Source of the DNA: Prunella strophiata
Taxonomy: Eukaryota; Chordata; Aves; Passeriformes; Prunellidae
Reading direction: 5' to 3'
DNA: 64,000 nucleotides
Assembly: GCA_036583965.1 (NCBI GenBank)
Contig: JAZBQD010000015.1
Coordinates: forward strand, 21,295,310 to 21,359,309
In this document: positions 25,903 through 36,120 of the stretch, piece by piece
Layout: every line of letters begins with the position of its first letter
How positions within the stretch are numbered: position 1 is the first letter of the stretch
Notes under the pieces: model-generated
What the model saw: only the letters and a program-made list of their open reading frames with translations
Databases searched by the model: none
Told to the model about the DNA's origin: nothing
Translations under genes and position numbers: made by a program

Positions 25903-27341
25903 CTACCAACAAAGCAAAGCAAACAAAGAAAATGTTGTATAAGGAAAGAATCTTGAGATTACCTACTGATAGACTGGTATTAGAGAGAGATATTCATGTT
26001 TGGATTTGTGCATCAACACAGGGAAAGGCTTATCAAAGCAAAGGACAGAGGTTATCACAAAGAATTCACCTTTCTGATAGGTAATGTAACTTCCATTTGA
26101 GGCCACACAAATGCACATCCATAATTCCTGTGGACATGCTGACCAATTCATCAATAACATCTAGTCAATTAGTACCTTTAATGAAGCAAATATTCTTCAT
26201 TTGACCTCTTGCATGCAACACATCAACCTAATTAAATATGCTGAAAACTTCAGCTTGTTCAGTTTGGCTTTGCTGTTCAAAGAATATTGTGGTTTTATCT
26301 TTCAACAGTAGGAAACTTATCAAGATTTTATGCCAACATTGGGATTCATACATAATATAATACATCACACAGCAAATTTGCTTCCACTTTTGCCAAAAAA
26401 AAAAAATGGGCAAATTGTAAAAGCATCAAAGAGAGACCAAGGATAGAGTAAAGCTTAGGGCAAATTGTAAAAGCATCGAAGAGAGACCAAGGATAGAGTA
26501 AAGCTTAAAACATATTATGGGAAAAGTTTGCATATAAGTACTTGTGATTTTACTAAATTCATTTTTTCACGTGATTCTTCAGGGTTACACTTCATCAATT
26601 GTACTAAAAAGGTGAAAATAGTTAAATTTAAATTAAAAGGAAATTAGATACATTCCAAAATTGTAAATGACTTACCTGTACAATAAACAGCACAGACCTC
26701 CACCTATGAACACACCTGGAAAGGACCACCTTGGTCATTGCAACCAATCTTTAATAATGGCAGACAACCAGGGAATTAACTTTTACTGCACAATTTACAA
26801 CAACAGAGACTAGAGGTGACTGAAAATTTGTCTCTGCAAAAGGCAGAATTAGCAAAATTTTCCCTAAGTAGACCAATACAGAATGCAAACAATAAAATTA
26901 ATACTGTCCAAATCTGACAGAACTTCTTAGTCTGAAGACCATAAACTACTTACTGTTTGGGTTTAAAATACATGCTGGTAAAGCTTGACTCTTGCTAGTA
27001 TTCTCTCATATGTCTCTTTTCCTCTTAAAATATTCTGTGGTAACTGCTTTTGGAAAATATGACATTAATTCAGTTTTTGGGGCAGGAGGGGAGTTTGAGG
27101 TTTCTTTTGGACATGTTTTTTCAGTTTGGCTCTTTTTTTGGCTTGGTTTTTGTGGGCTGTCTTTTTTTTAACACAAACAGATTTACTTTTTTTTTTTGGC
27201 CAGCTGCAAAGTAAGATTCAGTTAAATGTGTAAAAGTAAACAGAATTCAGTCCTCTAATAGTACACAGATCTAAATAATTATAAGAAATCCATTAGAGAG
27301 CACTGGAAATTTTTTTTATAAGAAAAATGTAATTTTCTGAC
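25903..27341 (-). other. VPS13B: VPS13B intron between probable exons 11 and 12
   Basis: 1,439 nt. It contains a recent-looking 50-bp tandem duplication at 26408-26507 and a G/T-rich stretch at about 27.08-27.20 kb on the plus strand. That stretch supplies an A/C-rich tract to the transcript just after the exon 11 donor. Confidence 0.85.
26408..26507. repeat. 50-bp perfect-period tandem duplication
   Basis: Two adjacent 50-bp copies, 26408-26457 and 26458-26507, starting GGGCAAATTGTAAAAGCATC and ending GAGTAAAGCTTA. They differ at one base (A at 26428, G at 26478), where copy 2 has CpG and copy 1 has CpA. Intronic. Confidence 0.95.
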
Positions 27342-27479
27342 CTTATGATGAGCTGCATCCAATATAAATTCTGCACGAATACTATTATTTTCTGGACTTC
27401 TGTAATCAAATAGTGAATTGGTAAGGTATGTCATTCCTTTCACGCTCAGATTTTCTCCACAATTAAAGAAGCATGCCTC
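27342..27479 (-). CDS. VPS13B: VPS13B coding exon, probable exon 11
   Basis: 138 nt, 46 codons, phase 0 at both ends: EACFFNCGENLSVKGMTYLT, then NSLFDYRSPENNSIRAEFIL, then DAAHHK. The human counterpart has EACFFICGENLSTKGLTYLT and RSPENNGTRAEFIL, so the match is clear. The acceptor is CATGAAG|GAG behind a C/T-rich tract. The donor CATAAG|GTCAGA departs from the usual GTRAGT, but the frame and the human match require this junction. Confidence 0.96.
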
Positions 27480-29570
27480 CTTCATGAGGCAGTAGAAAGT
27501 GAGGCAGGGGAAGAAAAAAAAATACAGTCAGGTTAACAGAGCAGTTTCAATTCTGTCATAATACAAATATGACACACACAGAGTAGTAACCCTCAAGAGC
27601 ATGTTGCATTATGAATGAAGATGAAATAATGAAATTAATTTCATTTGTGTAACACAAGTTCCTGTCCACTCCTTCCCCATTTTCAAATCAACAGAAATTG
27701 CCTGAACCAATGAATATTATACAACTCATGATATAGAACATATTAGTTGCATTTTAACAGCAAATAACCTCAGATCACCATCACTCCAAATCTTGTCCCA
27801 GTCCTCTTTAGTATACACAAACTTGTCACTGCACACTCCGATTTCTGGCTGCCCAATCCTTTCAGATGCTGTCTCCATCCTCTTCAAGACAATCAGTTAT
27901 TTCCATGTATGACCTCATTGCTACGTTATCATTCTTTATTCAATCTAGATTTTAACATGCCTTCTCCCAGACTTCTACCCTTCTGAAATCAAAACAACTT
28001 TCCTAATAAGAGTTATTAATTTTAAAAAAAAGTTATTTAGGAGATTTAGGTTTTCCAACTATCTATTCTCAATCACAGGCAGAACCAGAACCTTTATGAA
28101 AGGACCAATACCACAACCACAGCAGTACATAGACAAGGCAAGTAGTGTCATCACCACTGTCATAAAGCAGATACTTTCCCAAATTCCTGGACTAGACAGT
28201 AGCAGAAAAAAGAATAAGAATAAAACCCCAAATGTCCCTTATTAACTAACTTAAAGGAAATTATCTCAGTTGGTCAGAGCATGGGGCTAATAATAGCACA
28301 GTTGTGGGTTCAATCCCTGTATGGGCTATTCACTTAAGAGTTCTACTTGATTTTTTTTCTGGGTTCATTCCAACACAGACTAGTTTATGATTCTGTGAAA
28401 TTCTCTTGCTCACCCACCCACCTCAGTCTAAAAAATATCAATTCTCTCAAGATTTTATACTCAACAATCTCAGTTGCCACAGGCAAGGTGGCTGTCCACC
28501 CTCACACCCCCAGCCACATCTCCCTTGTCCTTTAGAAGGCCAGCATAGCATTTTTACAGTTGGCTCCTCCTTGTCCTCCCCAGCCTCTCCTTCTGGAAAA
28601 TCCATAACAGCAAACCAGTCATGTAGTGTGTCCCACTGCACCCCTAAAATCCCAACAAATGTCATACTCAGCAGCTGTGTCATGATATTTCCCTGTTTTC
28701 TGCTCTGCACACAAAAACACCTGAGATGGCTGCCAAGCCATGATGCTCTCACAGGGGAAAGGTAAGAAGCTGCCCCATCATATCCATCAGATTTCCCAGA
28801 TCAGGAGATATTTGACATAAATACAGGCACTTTTTATTTTCTTTCATGTTCCTTATTTTCCTCTTTAGAATACTTTCCAAGACTTCACAGAGCACTAACA
28901 TCAAGTTAAGGATCTCTTCTTGGCTGTATTATTTATTTTTATTTACACACAAATAATAGTCACTGTTCTCCAATATTTTAGGGCACTGATCTATCTACAC
29001 TTGAACTAAAAAACATCATTATTAAATTTAGAATGTCATGCAACTCTTCATTAAATAGTTTTAAAGTAGTTCATAACGATACCTGATTTTGTCTTAAGCA
29101 ATTGAAGATTAACATCCATTTAAAATACAAAAATTGATACTGTCTAACTCCTTCACTTCATACTGCTCTCAGTCTTACCTGAAAAATGAGGTAAGACACT
29201 CATTCAGTATTTGTGCCACATTTCTATTATCTTCACCATATAGTGTTCCCATTTTTTCCCTTCCAGTCTTTGGTTGATTCAAGTACTTTCAAAGATTTTC
29301 AAATATATTTTAATTTGTTATACAAAATCACAAAGGCAACAATGGGTTACTGTCTAAAAATTTTTTTTAAAGTCTTATGTTCTGCCTCTTCTCAATCTGA
29401 GATATTTGTCTTTTCAACTCTAAGGAATGGACACTGAGTTCTGTATCACAGTAACATCCAAAAATCACAGCTGGTAACAGCAGTCTTTTCAATTTTTGCA
29501 ATCAGATATTTTAATAAAGGATAACAAATTTGCTTATTCACCAAGTCAACTGATATTTCAACATACTCAC
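27480..29570 (-). other. VPS13B: VPS13B intron between probable exons 10 and 11
   Basis: 2,091 nt. It contains a tRNA-Ile/CR1 chimeric SINE at about 28255-28402, inserted antisense to the gene. The C-rich stretch just beyond it (28.40-28.76 kb) has no family I can name. Confidence 0.85.
28255..28402 (+). mobile_element. tRNA-Ile-derived SINE with CR1 tail (TguSINE1-like)
   Basis: The first ~74 bases follow a tRNA-Ile gene closely: TTATCTCAGTTGG corresponds to the A box, GGGGCTAATAATAGC to the anticodon arm region, and GGGTTCAATCCC to the B box, ending CCTGTATGGGCTA. It then changes to a CR1-type 3' tail (TTCACTTAAGAG, later TTCCAACACAGA and TATGATTCTGTGA) with an internal deletion and a T-run. 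A tRNA-Ile head joined to a CR1 tail is the known structure of passerine TguSINE1. The tail lets CR1 machinery copy it, so no poly-A end is expected. It lies in the intron between probable exons 10 and 11, antisense to VPS13B. Confidence 0.88.
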
Positions 29571-29693
29571 TTCATCACTCCTATTCATATTCTCTTCAAA
29601 ATCTTTAATTCCCATAATTCCTTTAAGGCACATAGCTTGGCAACCAACAAAACCTATTTGGCAATCAAAAAAAAGTTCACCTTTCATAAGGAC
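29571..29693 (-). CDS. VPS13B: VPS13B coding exon, probable exon 10
   Basis: 123 nt, 41 codons, phase 0 at both ends: VLMKGELFFDCQIGFVGCQA, then MCLKGIMGIKDFEENMNRSD and a final Glu. It aligns with human VPS13B (ALMMGEPFFDCQIGFVGCRA) with a handful of substitutions. Three or more cysteines in a short hydrophobic stretch are conserved with human. Splice sites are CTCTAG|GTCCTT and GATGAA|GTGAGT. Like the exon before it, it could be skipped without changing the frame. Confidence 0.96.
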
Positions 29694-30037
29694 CTAGAGA
29701 GGAAAAAGAAAAATAATGATAAATTTTTAAGCCTTCTACTCCACAAGAAATAGAGAAGATGGACAAAAACGAAGCAAAATATGCTTAGTTTATATATTTA
29801 GAGTTTTATCAAATAGCAATCATACAGGGCACTTGAAAGGAAAGGATTACTACAGTGTTCAACCACTACAGCACAGAAGTTTAGAGAGTTAATATCTAAC
29901 ATGATTATTACATCAAACACATGCAATATGACAGAATATGAAAGATCAGCAGTTAAATAACTTAAAAATATTTTACTAGCAACTATTTGGTACTTTACTT
30001 CAAATGTATCAAAAAAGCCCTGTCAATGTGAAATTAC

Positions 30038-30133
30038 CTCAACTGTTGTTCCTTCTTGTTCCCAGCATATAACTTCTTTGGATTTTACTTTCTGAGGGCT
30101 GTAATAACTACTTTCAGCTTGCATTTCAGTGAG
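30038..30133 (-). CDS. VPS13B: VPS13B coding exon, probable exon 9
   Basis: 96 nt, exactly 32 codons, in phase 0 at both ends: LTEMQAESSYYSPQKVKSKE, then VICWEQEGTTVE. Human VPS13B differs by about one residue. Because it is symmetrical, skipping this exon would remove 32 residues without shifting the frame. Splice sites are CCATAG|CTCACT and GTTGAG|GTAATT. Only 344 nt of intron separate it from the next exon, the shortest intron in the window. Confidence 0.96.
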
Positions 30134-32755
30134 CTATGGAACAATAGGATAAACACCTTATAAAAGTCAGTATTAGTATTCAACGACAGTATGGTCATTA
30201 ATACACAGAACTGATAAAGACAAAGTAAACTATGGGCAAAATTACATTACTGTCAGGAAACAGGTGCAATTAAACAGCTGTAGTACATTATCCATTTCAG
30301 AATGTCTCATGTCAACTTCTGTTTGAAATATGCTATAACAGAATGTTTAAAATCCACTAGAGCATTTTCAGTTTGCTTATCTAAAGAGAAACTGTGTGAA
30401 AAGATGAAACAGATACACAGCTGCATTACTAATATCAAATAAGCTTATAAACTGCTGTAAAAATCCATTAATACGTGATTTATTCTTCCCAGAAAATAAT
30501 TAAACATCATTATAATATTACAAACATATTTTGATTACAACCATACATGTTTCTGTTTCATGTCATGGCAATCAAGAGCAACATGCATTTATATTTCTTG
30601 TATGATTTTGATATAAAAATTCAAAATGGGAAAACATGCACAGGTTAAAAAGCACATAAGCCTACAGCAAAGAAAAACAAGGGAAGAGGCAAACTACATT
30701 GAATATATTACATTTGGCATGAAAAAATGCAAGTTAGTTTATGGTAAACAGCTTAGATACTTCAAATTCTAATTTTTATAGAAGAATATCTACACACTCT
30801 CTTTGTTTTCAAGACTGGATACACATGGATGCTGTTTCAATTTAAAATTTTGTAACCTGAATGTCCAAGAAAATTAGATGGAAAAAAGTCCCTGATCACC
30901 CTTCACCTGTGTGCAATTATTGCAGAGGAAAAGCAATTAATTGATTAAAAGAACTCAGAAATTACAAGAATAGTTTTCACCATTATTAGAAAATGGTACA
31001 TTTAATTGGCATGATTTTTAGCTGGAATGATATCAACTATTCAAAATGTTAATGCAGAAACTTGACCTTATTTTTTAACCAAAATATAAACCACAAATTA
31101 ATTCCATACACTCTTTGCATGCAAGCAGAACAATGAATTCTGTTTTCCTCCTGTCACCATATTAGCATCATACATCACTTCACATTTAAAGTTTCTAGAA
31201 TGCAAAATGTTACATTTTGAGTAGTTTTTAATCCCTTCCTAATATAAAATGCATGAATTTGCAAATGAAGTATTAGGAAAACCCTCTCTAGCAAAACACA
31301 TGTGCAAAAAAGAAGTTCGTATTATTTTTAATGAGTTTTCTTGCATGAGGAACAAGAGCACAAAATTACTACTGTATGACATAGTGTAAAAGAAGACGCT
31401 GAGCCATGATAAATGAGAAATCTGAATTTTAGTGGCTTGTGCATGTTTCAAGTGGTGTCCCAAGGATATAATTAATGGAGAGAAAAAAAATTATATTATT
31501 TATTTTTAGCCTCTTTTAATGAGAGCTGAAGCAGATTGACACAAAAGAACATGACTGAATGCTTGAATGCTGTTGGTATCTTCAAATTTTTCAACCAAAT
31601 TTTTCAATTCAGGAGGCTGAAGGCTTAAAACATCAACACCCCCACAGAATATCTGCAGCTTCCAAAGTCACTTGTCTCACCCTTTCTGGCAGTTGCTGAG
31701 CAGCTAAATGCCCTTCTACACCACCAAACAAAAATAGCTACATTAGGCATAAAGCCCCATAAAACACTCTTGTGCACAGATGTCAAGCCAAACAGGTAAG
31801 AAAGGAACAGGGAGCTCCTGATGGTACTGGGTATAATCAGGCACATAATTTTTGTATGAGAGTTTAAAAAGTCTTGCAGTTAATCTGAAAGGCTCAAAGT
31901 CATAAAAATCACCCTAAATTACTCTGTGGCAAAGTTCTGACCATGGTTTAATACATGCTTAATTGTAAAGCCAAGAGCCACTTGGTGTAGTCATGCACAT
32001 AGAATTGCTTGCAAATAGTTTGACGCGTTACAAGTATTCTGCTAATTCAATACTTTAATTTCTAATTTCTGTCAGTACATCTCAATATCTTAGTCAGACT
32101 CTCCATATTCCCTTCTGCAAGCTTACAAAATATTAGAGAGAAGGCCAGAAACAATTTTCAGCTTTGCTTAGAGTTAATACTTAAATCTTTCTATATGTAC
32201 ACTGTTTATAGCTCAGCCTACATGTACTATTTATCTTTTTTTCCTTAATACAATTTCAACCTATGGAAAATTAATTCAACATTATCAAGTTAAATTGGTA
32301 TTTTCACATACAATAGTACAAAAAAAGGAGTAGTCTCTAAAAAATTCTCCAATCCTAGCTCTAAATTAGAGGAGTTTTTATAAAGAAATATGTATTTGTA
32401 TAAACATTAGATGGATATAATACTGCAGTGAACATTCACAGAAAGCTTTCAGGCTTTTTTTCCCATTAAAAAATATTAATCTAAGTAAATTAAGTGGCTT
32501 CCTTTGAACATTATAAAGTTCACACTCAAATTCCAGCTCAAATAACAAAAACTACTCATGTTGCCTATTATCAGTCCAGTATGATGGAAGAGGAATTTTC
32601 AGCACTCACATTTCTTGTTATTCATTAACTTAATGCTCCCCTCATAATACCAAAAATATTTGTCTTGAATCAAACAGTATTTGAATGCTCAGAAAATCTT
32701 TATGCACTTCCTCAATAAGTCAAATGAATCCTTTATGACACAGAGAAATATTTAC
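30134..32755 (-). other. VPS13B: VPS13B intron between probable exons 8 and 9
   Basis: 2,622 nt of AT-rich sequence with no repeat family, RNA gene or coding block that I recognise. Confidence 0.85.
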
Positions 32756-33021
32756 CTTAAAAGTCACTGTTGCCTTTGTACAATAAAACCCAACTGAAAT
32801 AATAGGATCCTTGAGGGACTGAGACTTCTGTTGTTCTGCTGTTCCATCACCAATTCCACCAGAATCATTCTCTTCATCATCATAACTCACAATAGCAGGA
32901 ACAAAAGACCAAGCCCAAGAAACCCATCCTTGTTGCTGGTCATCATCTTGATGGAAATAAGGATCTTGACTAATGTACTGTGTAGGATATTGCATTACTG
33001 AGCTCCCTTCATCTTCTGTGC
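32756..33021 (-). CDS. VPS13B: VPS13B coding exon, probable exon 8 (largest here)
   Basis: 266 nt, about 88 residues. It opens with an acidic, Gln-rich stretch (TEDEGSSVMQYPTQYISQDP, then YFHQDDDQQQ). A conserved aromatic core follows, GWVSWAWSFVPAIVSYDDEE, which is nearly identical in human VPS13B. After a Gly/Asp-rich patch it ends with SLKDPIISVGFYCTKATVTF and a Lys. The acidic segments on either side of the tryptophan-rich core differ from my memory of the human protein, while the core and the last 22 residues barely change. The core is therefore likely structural and the flanks likely exposed loops. Splice sites are AAAAG|GCACAG and TTTAAG|GTAAAT. Confidence 0.97.
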
Positions 33022-35945
33022 CTTTTAAAACAAAAACCAAGCTAAATTTCAGATAAACCATACTCAAAAATTTATTTATTAAACTCAAATTTATGGTATG
33101 TGAAATTTATCTTGAACTGTATTCCACACAGCATTCACTGATACTTGGCTTATAATCATAGGAAGTCAGTACAAATTTTAAATTACTGAATATGAGTTTC
33201 CAAGCACTTCTTTGATTCATTAACATTTTCCTCCAAAAAATATTAAGGGTCTTTGCCATAGTTTTAGTATCGTACATCTGCAGTGAGACCAGAATTTGCC
33301 ATCTATATCACAAGTTTTCAAGACTGCTTTCATAAAATGCTGTAAAATTAAATCTGACTAAATAATGATATTATGATCTTGTAGTTTCGAATTTTAAAAT
33401 TAAATTCAGAAGTACTTCAAGTTAATCTATGCTACTACATAACTAACTACAAGTTAACCTATGCTCAAAAAAGCTGGTATCCATCTGTGAATCAAAAGTC
33501 AAAATGCTGGTTGTCTGTGAAAATCAGTAGAGATAGCATGCAGAGCAAAGCAAGAATTTCCCCAAATAATTCAAGTCTAAGACTCATGATCCAAACAGGT
33601 AGGTAATGCACTGCATGTACAAAGAGTACAAATAGCTTTTATCTGGTTTCATCACCACTCTTATGGGACTCACAAGGGCTATTAAATACTTCAGAATTAC
33701 TATAGGTAGTACAAGATGCAGTACTGCTCCTGAAGGTGAACGTTATGTTCAATTAATCATTTAACTGAGAACAGAAACAGGCTATATAATAGAACATTAT
33801 ATTATTTCTTTTTTTAGATGGCTGTCTTATGAAAAGCTAGGAAGTCATAGTCATAGTTGTTCAAAAGAATGCAAGTGGGACTGACCAACAGCAATTGCAA
33901 TTCAGCCTTCCCAAAGGCATACATTAAAATAGGGATGACAAGATGGACTGACGAAGATCTTACATATATTTGGATATAAGACTCTCAAATTTAATTCTAG
34001 ATGCAAAAGAGACTGAGTACTTGTAGGCAGATGCTTTTTAACATTAATCTTTGCTTAAACCATATTTGTATCATCACTCATTTCACACCTTAACCAAAAG
34101 AAGCCAAGTAAAACCCTCATAGCTCTGCTGACTTCTGTCCTCTTCCACAGCTAAAGCTTCCTTCCAGTTTTCTCATTACCCAGTTACTCTGTTCTGGATC
34201 CCTATATTTTTTCATCTGAAAGTCACTGCTTATCCATCCCAGCTGTTCTCATATTGACTCACATTATTTCTCTATTCTTTCTGTGTCTTTCCTGTATTCA
34301 AATGGCCCTGGTTGCCTTACTGACTCCAGGAATGCAGCCACAAAATTCAAGCAACTCTAAACACATTGTAATTCTCTATGGCATAAACACTTAGACAAAT
34401 TTGGGGGAAACTTCATACTAACAAAAGAAAGATATTCATGATACAGAGACAACCTCTGTCTGAAAGCAAGGGCAATGCAGTGCTTCATAGAAAACTTGCT
34501 GACACTTTCTCCTGTAAATAGTGCAAAGCATTGGTTAGATACAGAAAGTTATTAAAATACACTAACAATTTTTCTAAAACTTGTATGCTTTTAAAGTCTC
34601 AGCAGAATATTAAGCCAGTATTTGCAGAATATTAATTACTTCTAATCCTATGTCTTGTGTAATGAACTGTTTGCAATGCAGAGTTTCTAGTGCAGAAAAC
34701 CAATCTTTATAGGAAAACAAGAGAACTATTTACAGATATCTTATTTGCTTTCTCAGTTCCACACAGCAGTAACATGACAGAGCATGCTACATCTGAAATA
34801 AGAGTGAAACAGTCCTCTGTAGCAAACAACAGTGAAGGCTGTATTTTGGAAAAAAAAATTTCCACTGCTTTCATTTACCAATCATGTATCTCTTTCTCTG
34901 AAACCAGAGAAGACAGCAAAGACAGCAACACAGCATTTAAAAAAATTTCAGTCTCTTAACGCACTATTAAATGGTATATTTCTTCAACAGAACAAAATTA
35001 TTTAATTTAATAGTTTATGCATAGCTTTAAATTGCTGCAATATTATAAACTTAAGCCTAAGAGAGCTATGTCACCTTCAAATGAAATTCCAAGAATTTTC
35101 TAGATGAGGTAAATTTCTCTTCCTATTCCCCCAGATACAAATCCAACCTTGGAAAGATAATAATCAAAATCTCTGTCTTGAGGAGATTAAAATTAAAATA
35201 CAAATCTCTAAATAAATTCACAGAATTGCAGAATAAGCTGAGTTGGAAGGGAGGATCATCAAGTCCAACTCCAGGCCTTGCACAGAATCACCCCAAGAGT
35301 CACCCTCACATGCCTGAGAAGCAGCAGATGGGAAGCAATCACACAAAGGTGAAGAAAATTCACCCCTCATCAATGCAATGCTCCTGAAAAGATCCTATTG
35401 CACCACAAAAGATCATGTAGAAGAAGGAATACATGTTATATGAAAATAAAAAGCAGTTGAGACCAGACAAGGTAAAAGGACAGAACTATGGGAAATAGTG
35501 CAAAGTAATACTTCCTTGCTTAGAACAAGTTCTGATATAACTATCCTCAAAGATGATATCCAAAGAAATTCAGAAGCACACTTTAGCTTTTCTCTTACTT
35601 AGCTCAAATGTGGCTGCTGCGAGTTTCAAACTTGCTTATGGAAAGGTGCCTTGTTGCATTATATATTGACAGAGAAATCCAAAGTACCCTGCAGTGTCAC
35701 AACTCCCAAAATGGTCTTCTTAGATCATATTTAACCTCAGTTTAATTAAGACCATCAGAATTCCTTATAGAACATACTAAACATGTTAAAGCACTGCATC
35801 CTTACCCAGCACAATGAACTGCCTCTAGTAAACTGCAGACTGACAAGATACTTGGCAAGAACTAGACTTGGATATTTACATTTGCAAAAAGTAAAGAAAT
35901 TCATGTTTTTAATATTTCTTCTTACACATTAAAAGCTGTACTTAC
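33022..35945 (-). other. VPS13B: VPS13B intron between probable exons 7 and 8
   Basis: 2,924 nt. It contains a CR1 3'-end fragment near 35.22-35.33 kb. Nothing else was recognised. Confidence 0.85.
35217..35330 (-). mobile_element. CR1 LINE 3'-end fragment
   Basis: The plus strand reads as the reverse complement of the CR1 terminus: TTCACAGAATTGCAGAATAAG, GAGTTGGAAGGGAGGATCATC, AAGTCCAACTCCAGGCCTTGC, then AGAATCACCCC and ACATGCCTGAGA. About 115 bp, in the same orientation as VPS13B. Confidence 0.85.
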
Positions 35946-36120
35946 CTGTGATATTTCCCAACATATCTTTAGTGTGGCAAATCAAATCTTCGCTTTCCCC
36001 ATCTTTGAAGTTGCCTATTTCTCCATAATACAGAGCAATCCCAAGCTGCATTATACGTATAAACATAGGAAGCTGCTGATCAGAGATGGAAAGTTTCAAA
36101 CTTTCAACTAATGTGTGAAT
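35946..36120 (-). CDS. VPS13B: VPS13B coding exon, probable exon 7
   Basis: 175 nt, starting on a codon boundary: IHTLVESLKLSISDQQLPMF, then IRIMQLGIALYYGEIGNF, followed by an acidic stretch (KDGESEDLICHTKDMLGNIT) and one base of a Gly codon. It matches human VPS13B at about residues 255-313. The segment SISDQQLPMFIRIMQLGIAL resembles the helix-forming element between beta sheets that recurs through VPS13 proteins. The acceptor is TTATAG|ATTCAC. The donor is CACAG|GTAAGT, the strongest donor in the window. Confidence 0.96.

Noticed and set aside
28255..28330. Possible functional tRNA-Ile gene
   Set aside because: Several stem positions are mismatched, the sequence runs straight into a CR1-like tail and the structure fits a SINE.
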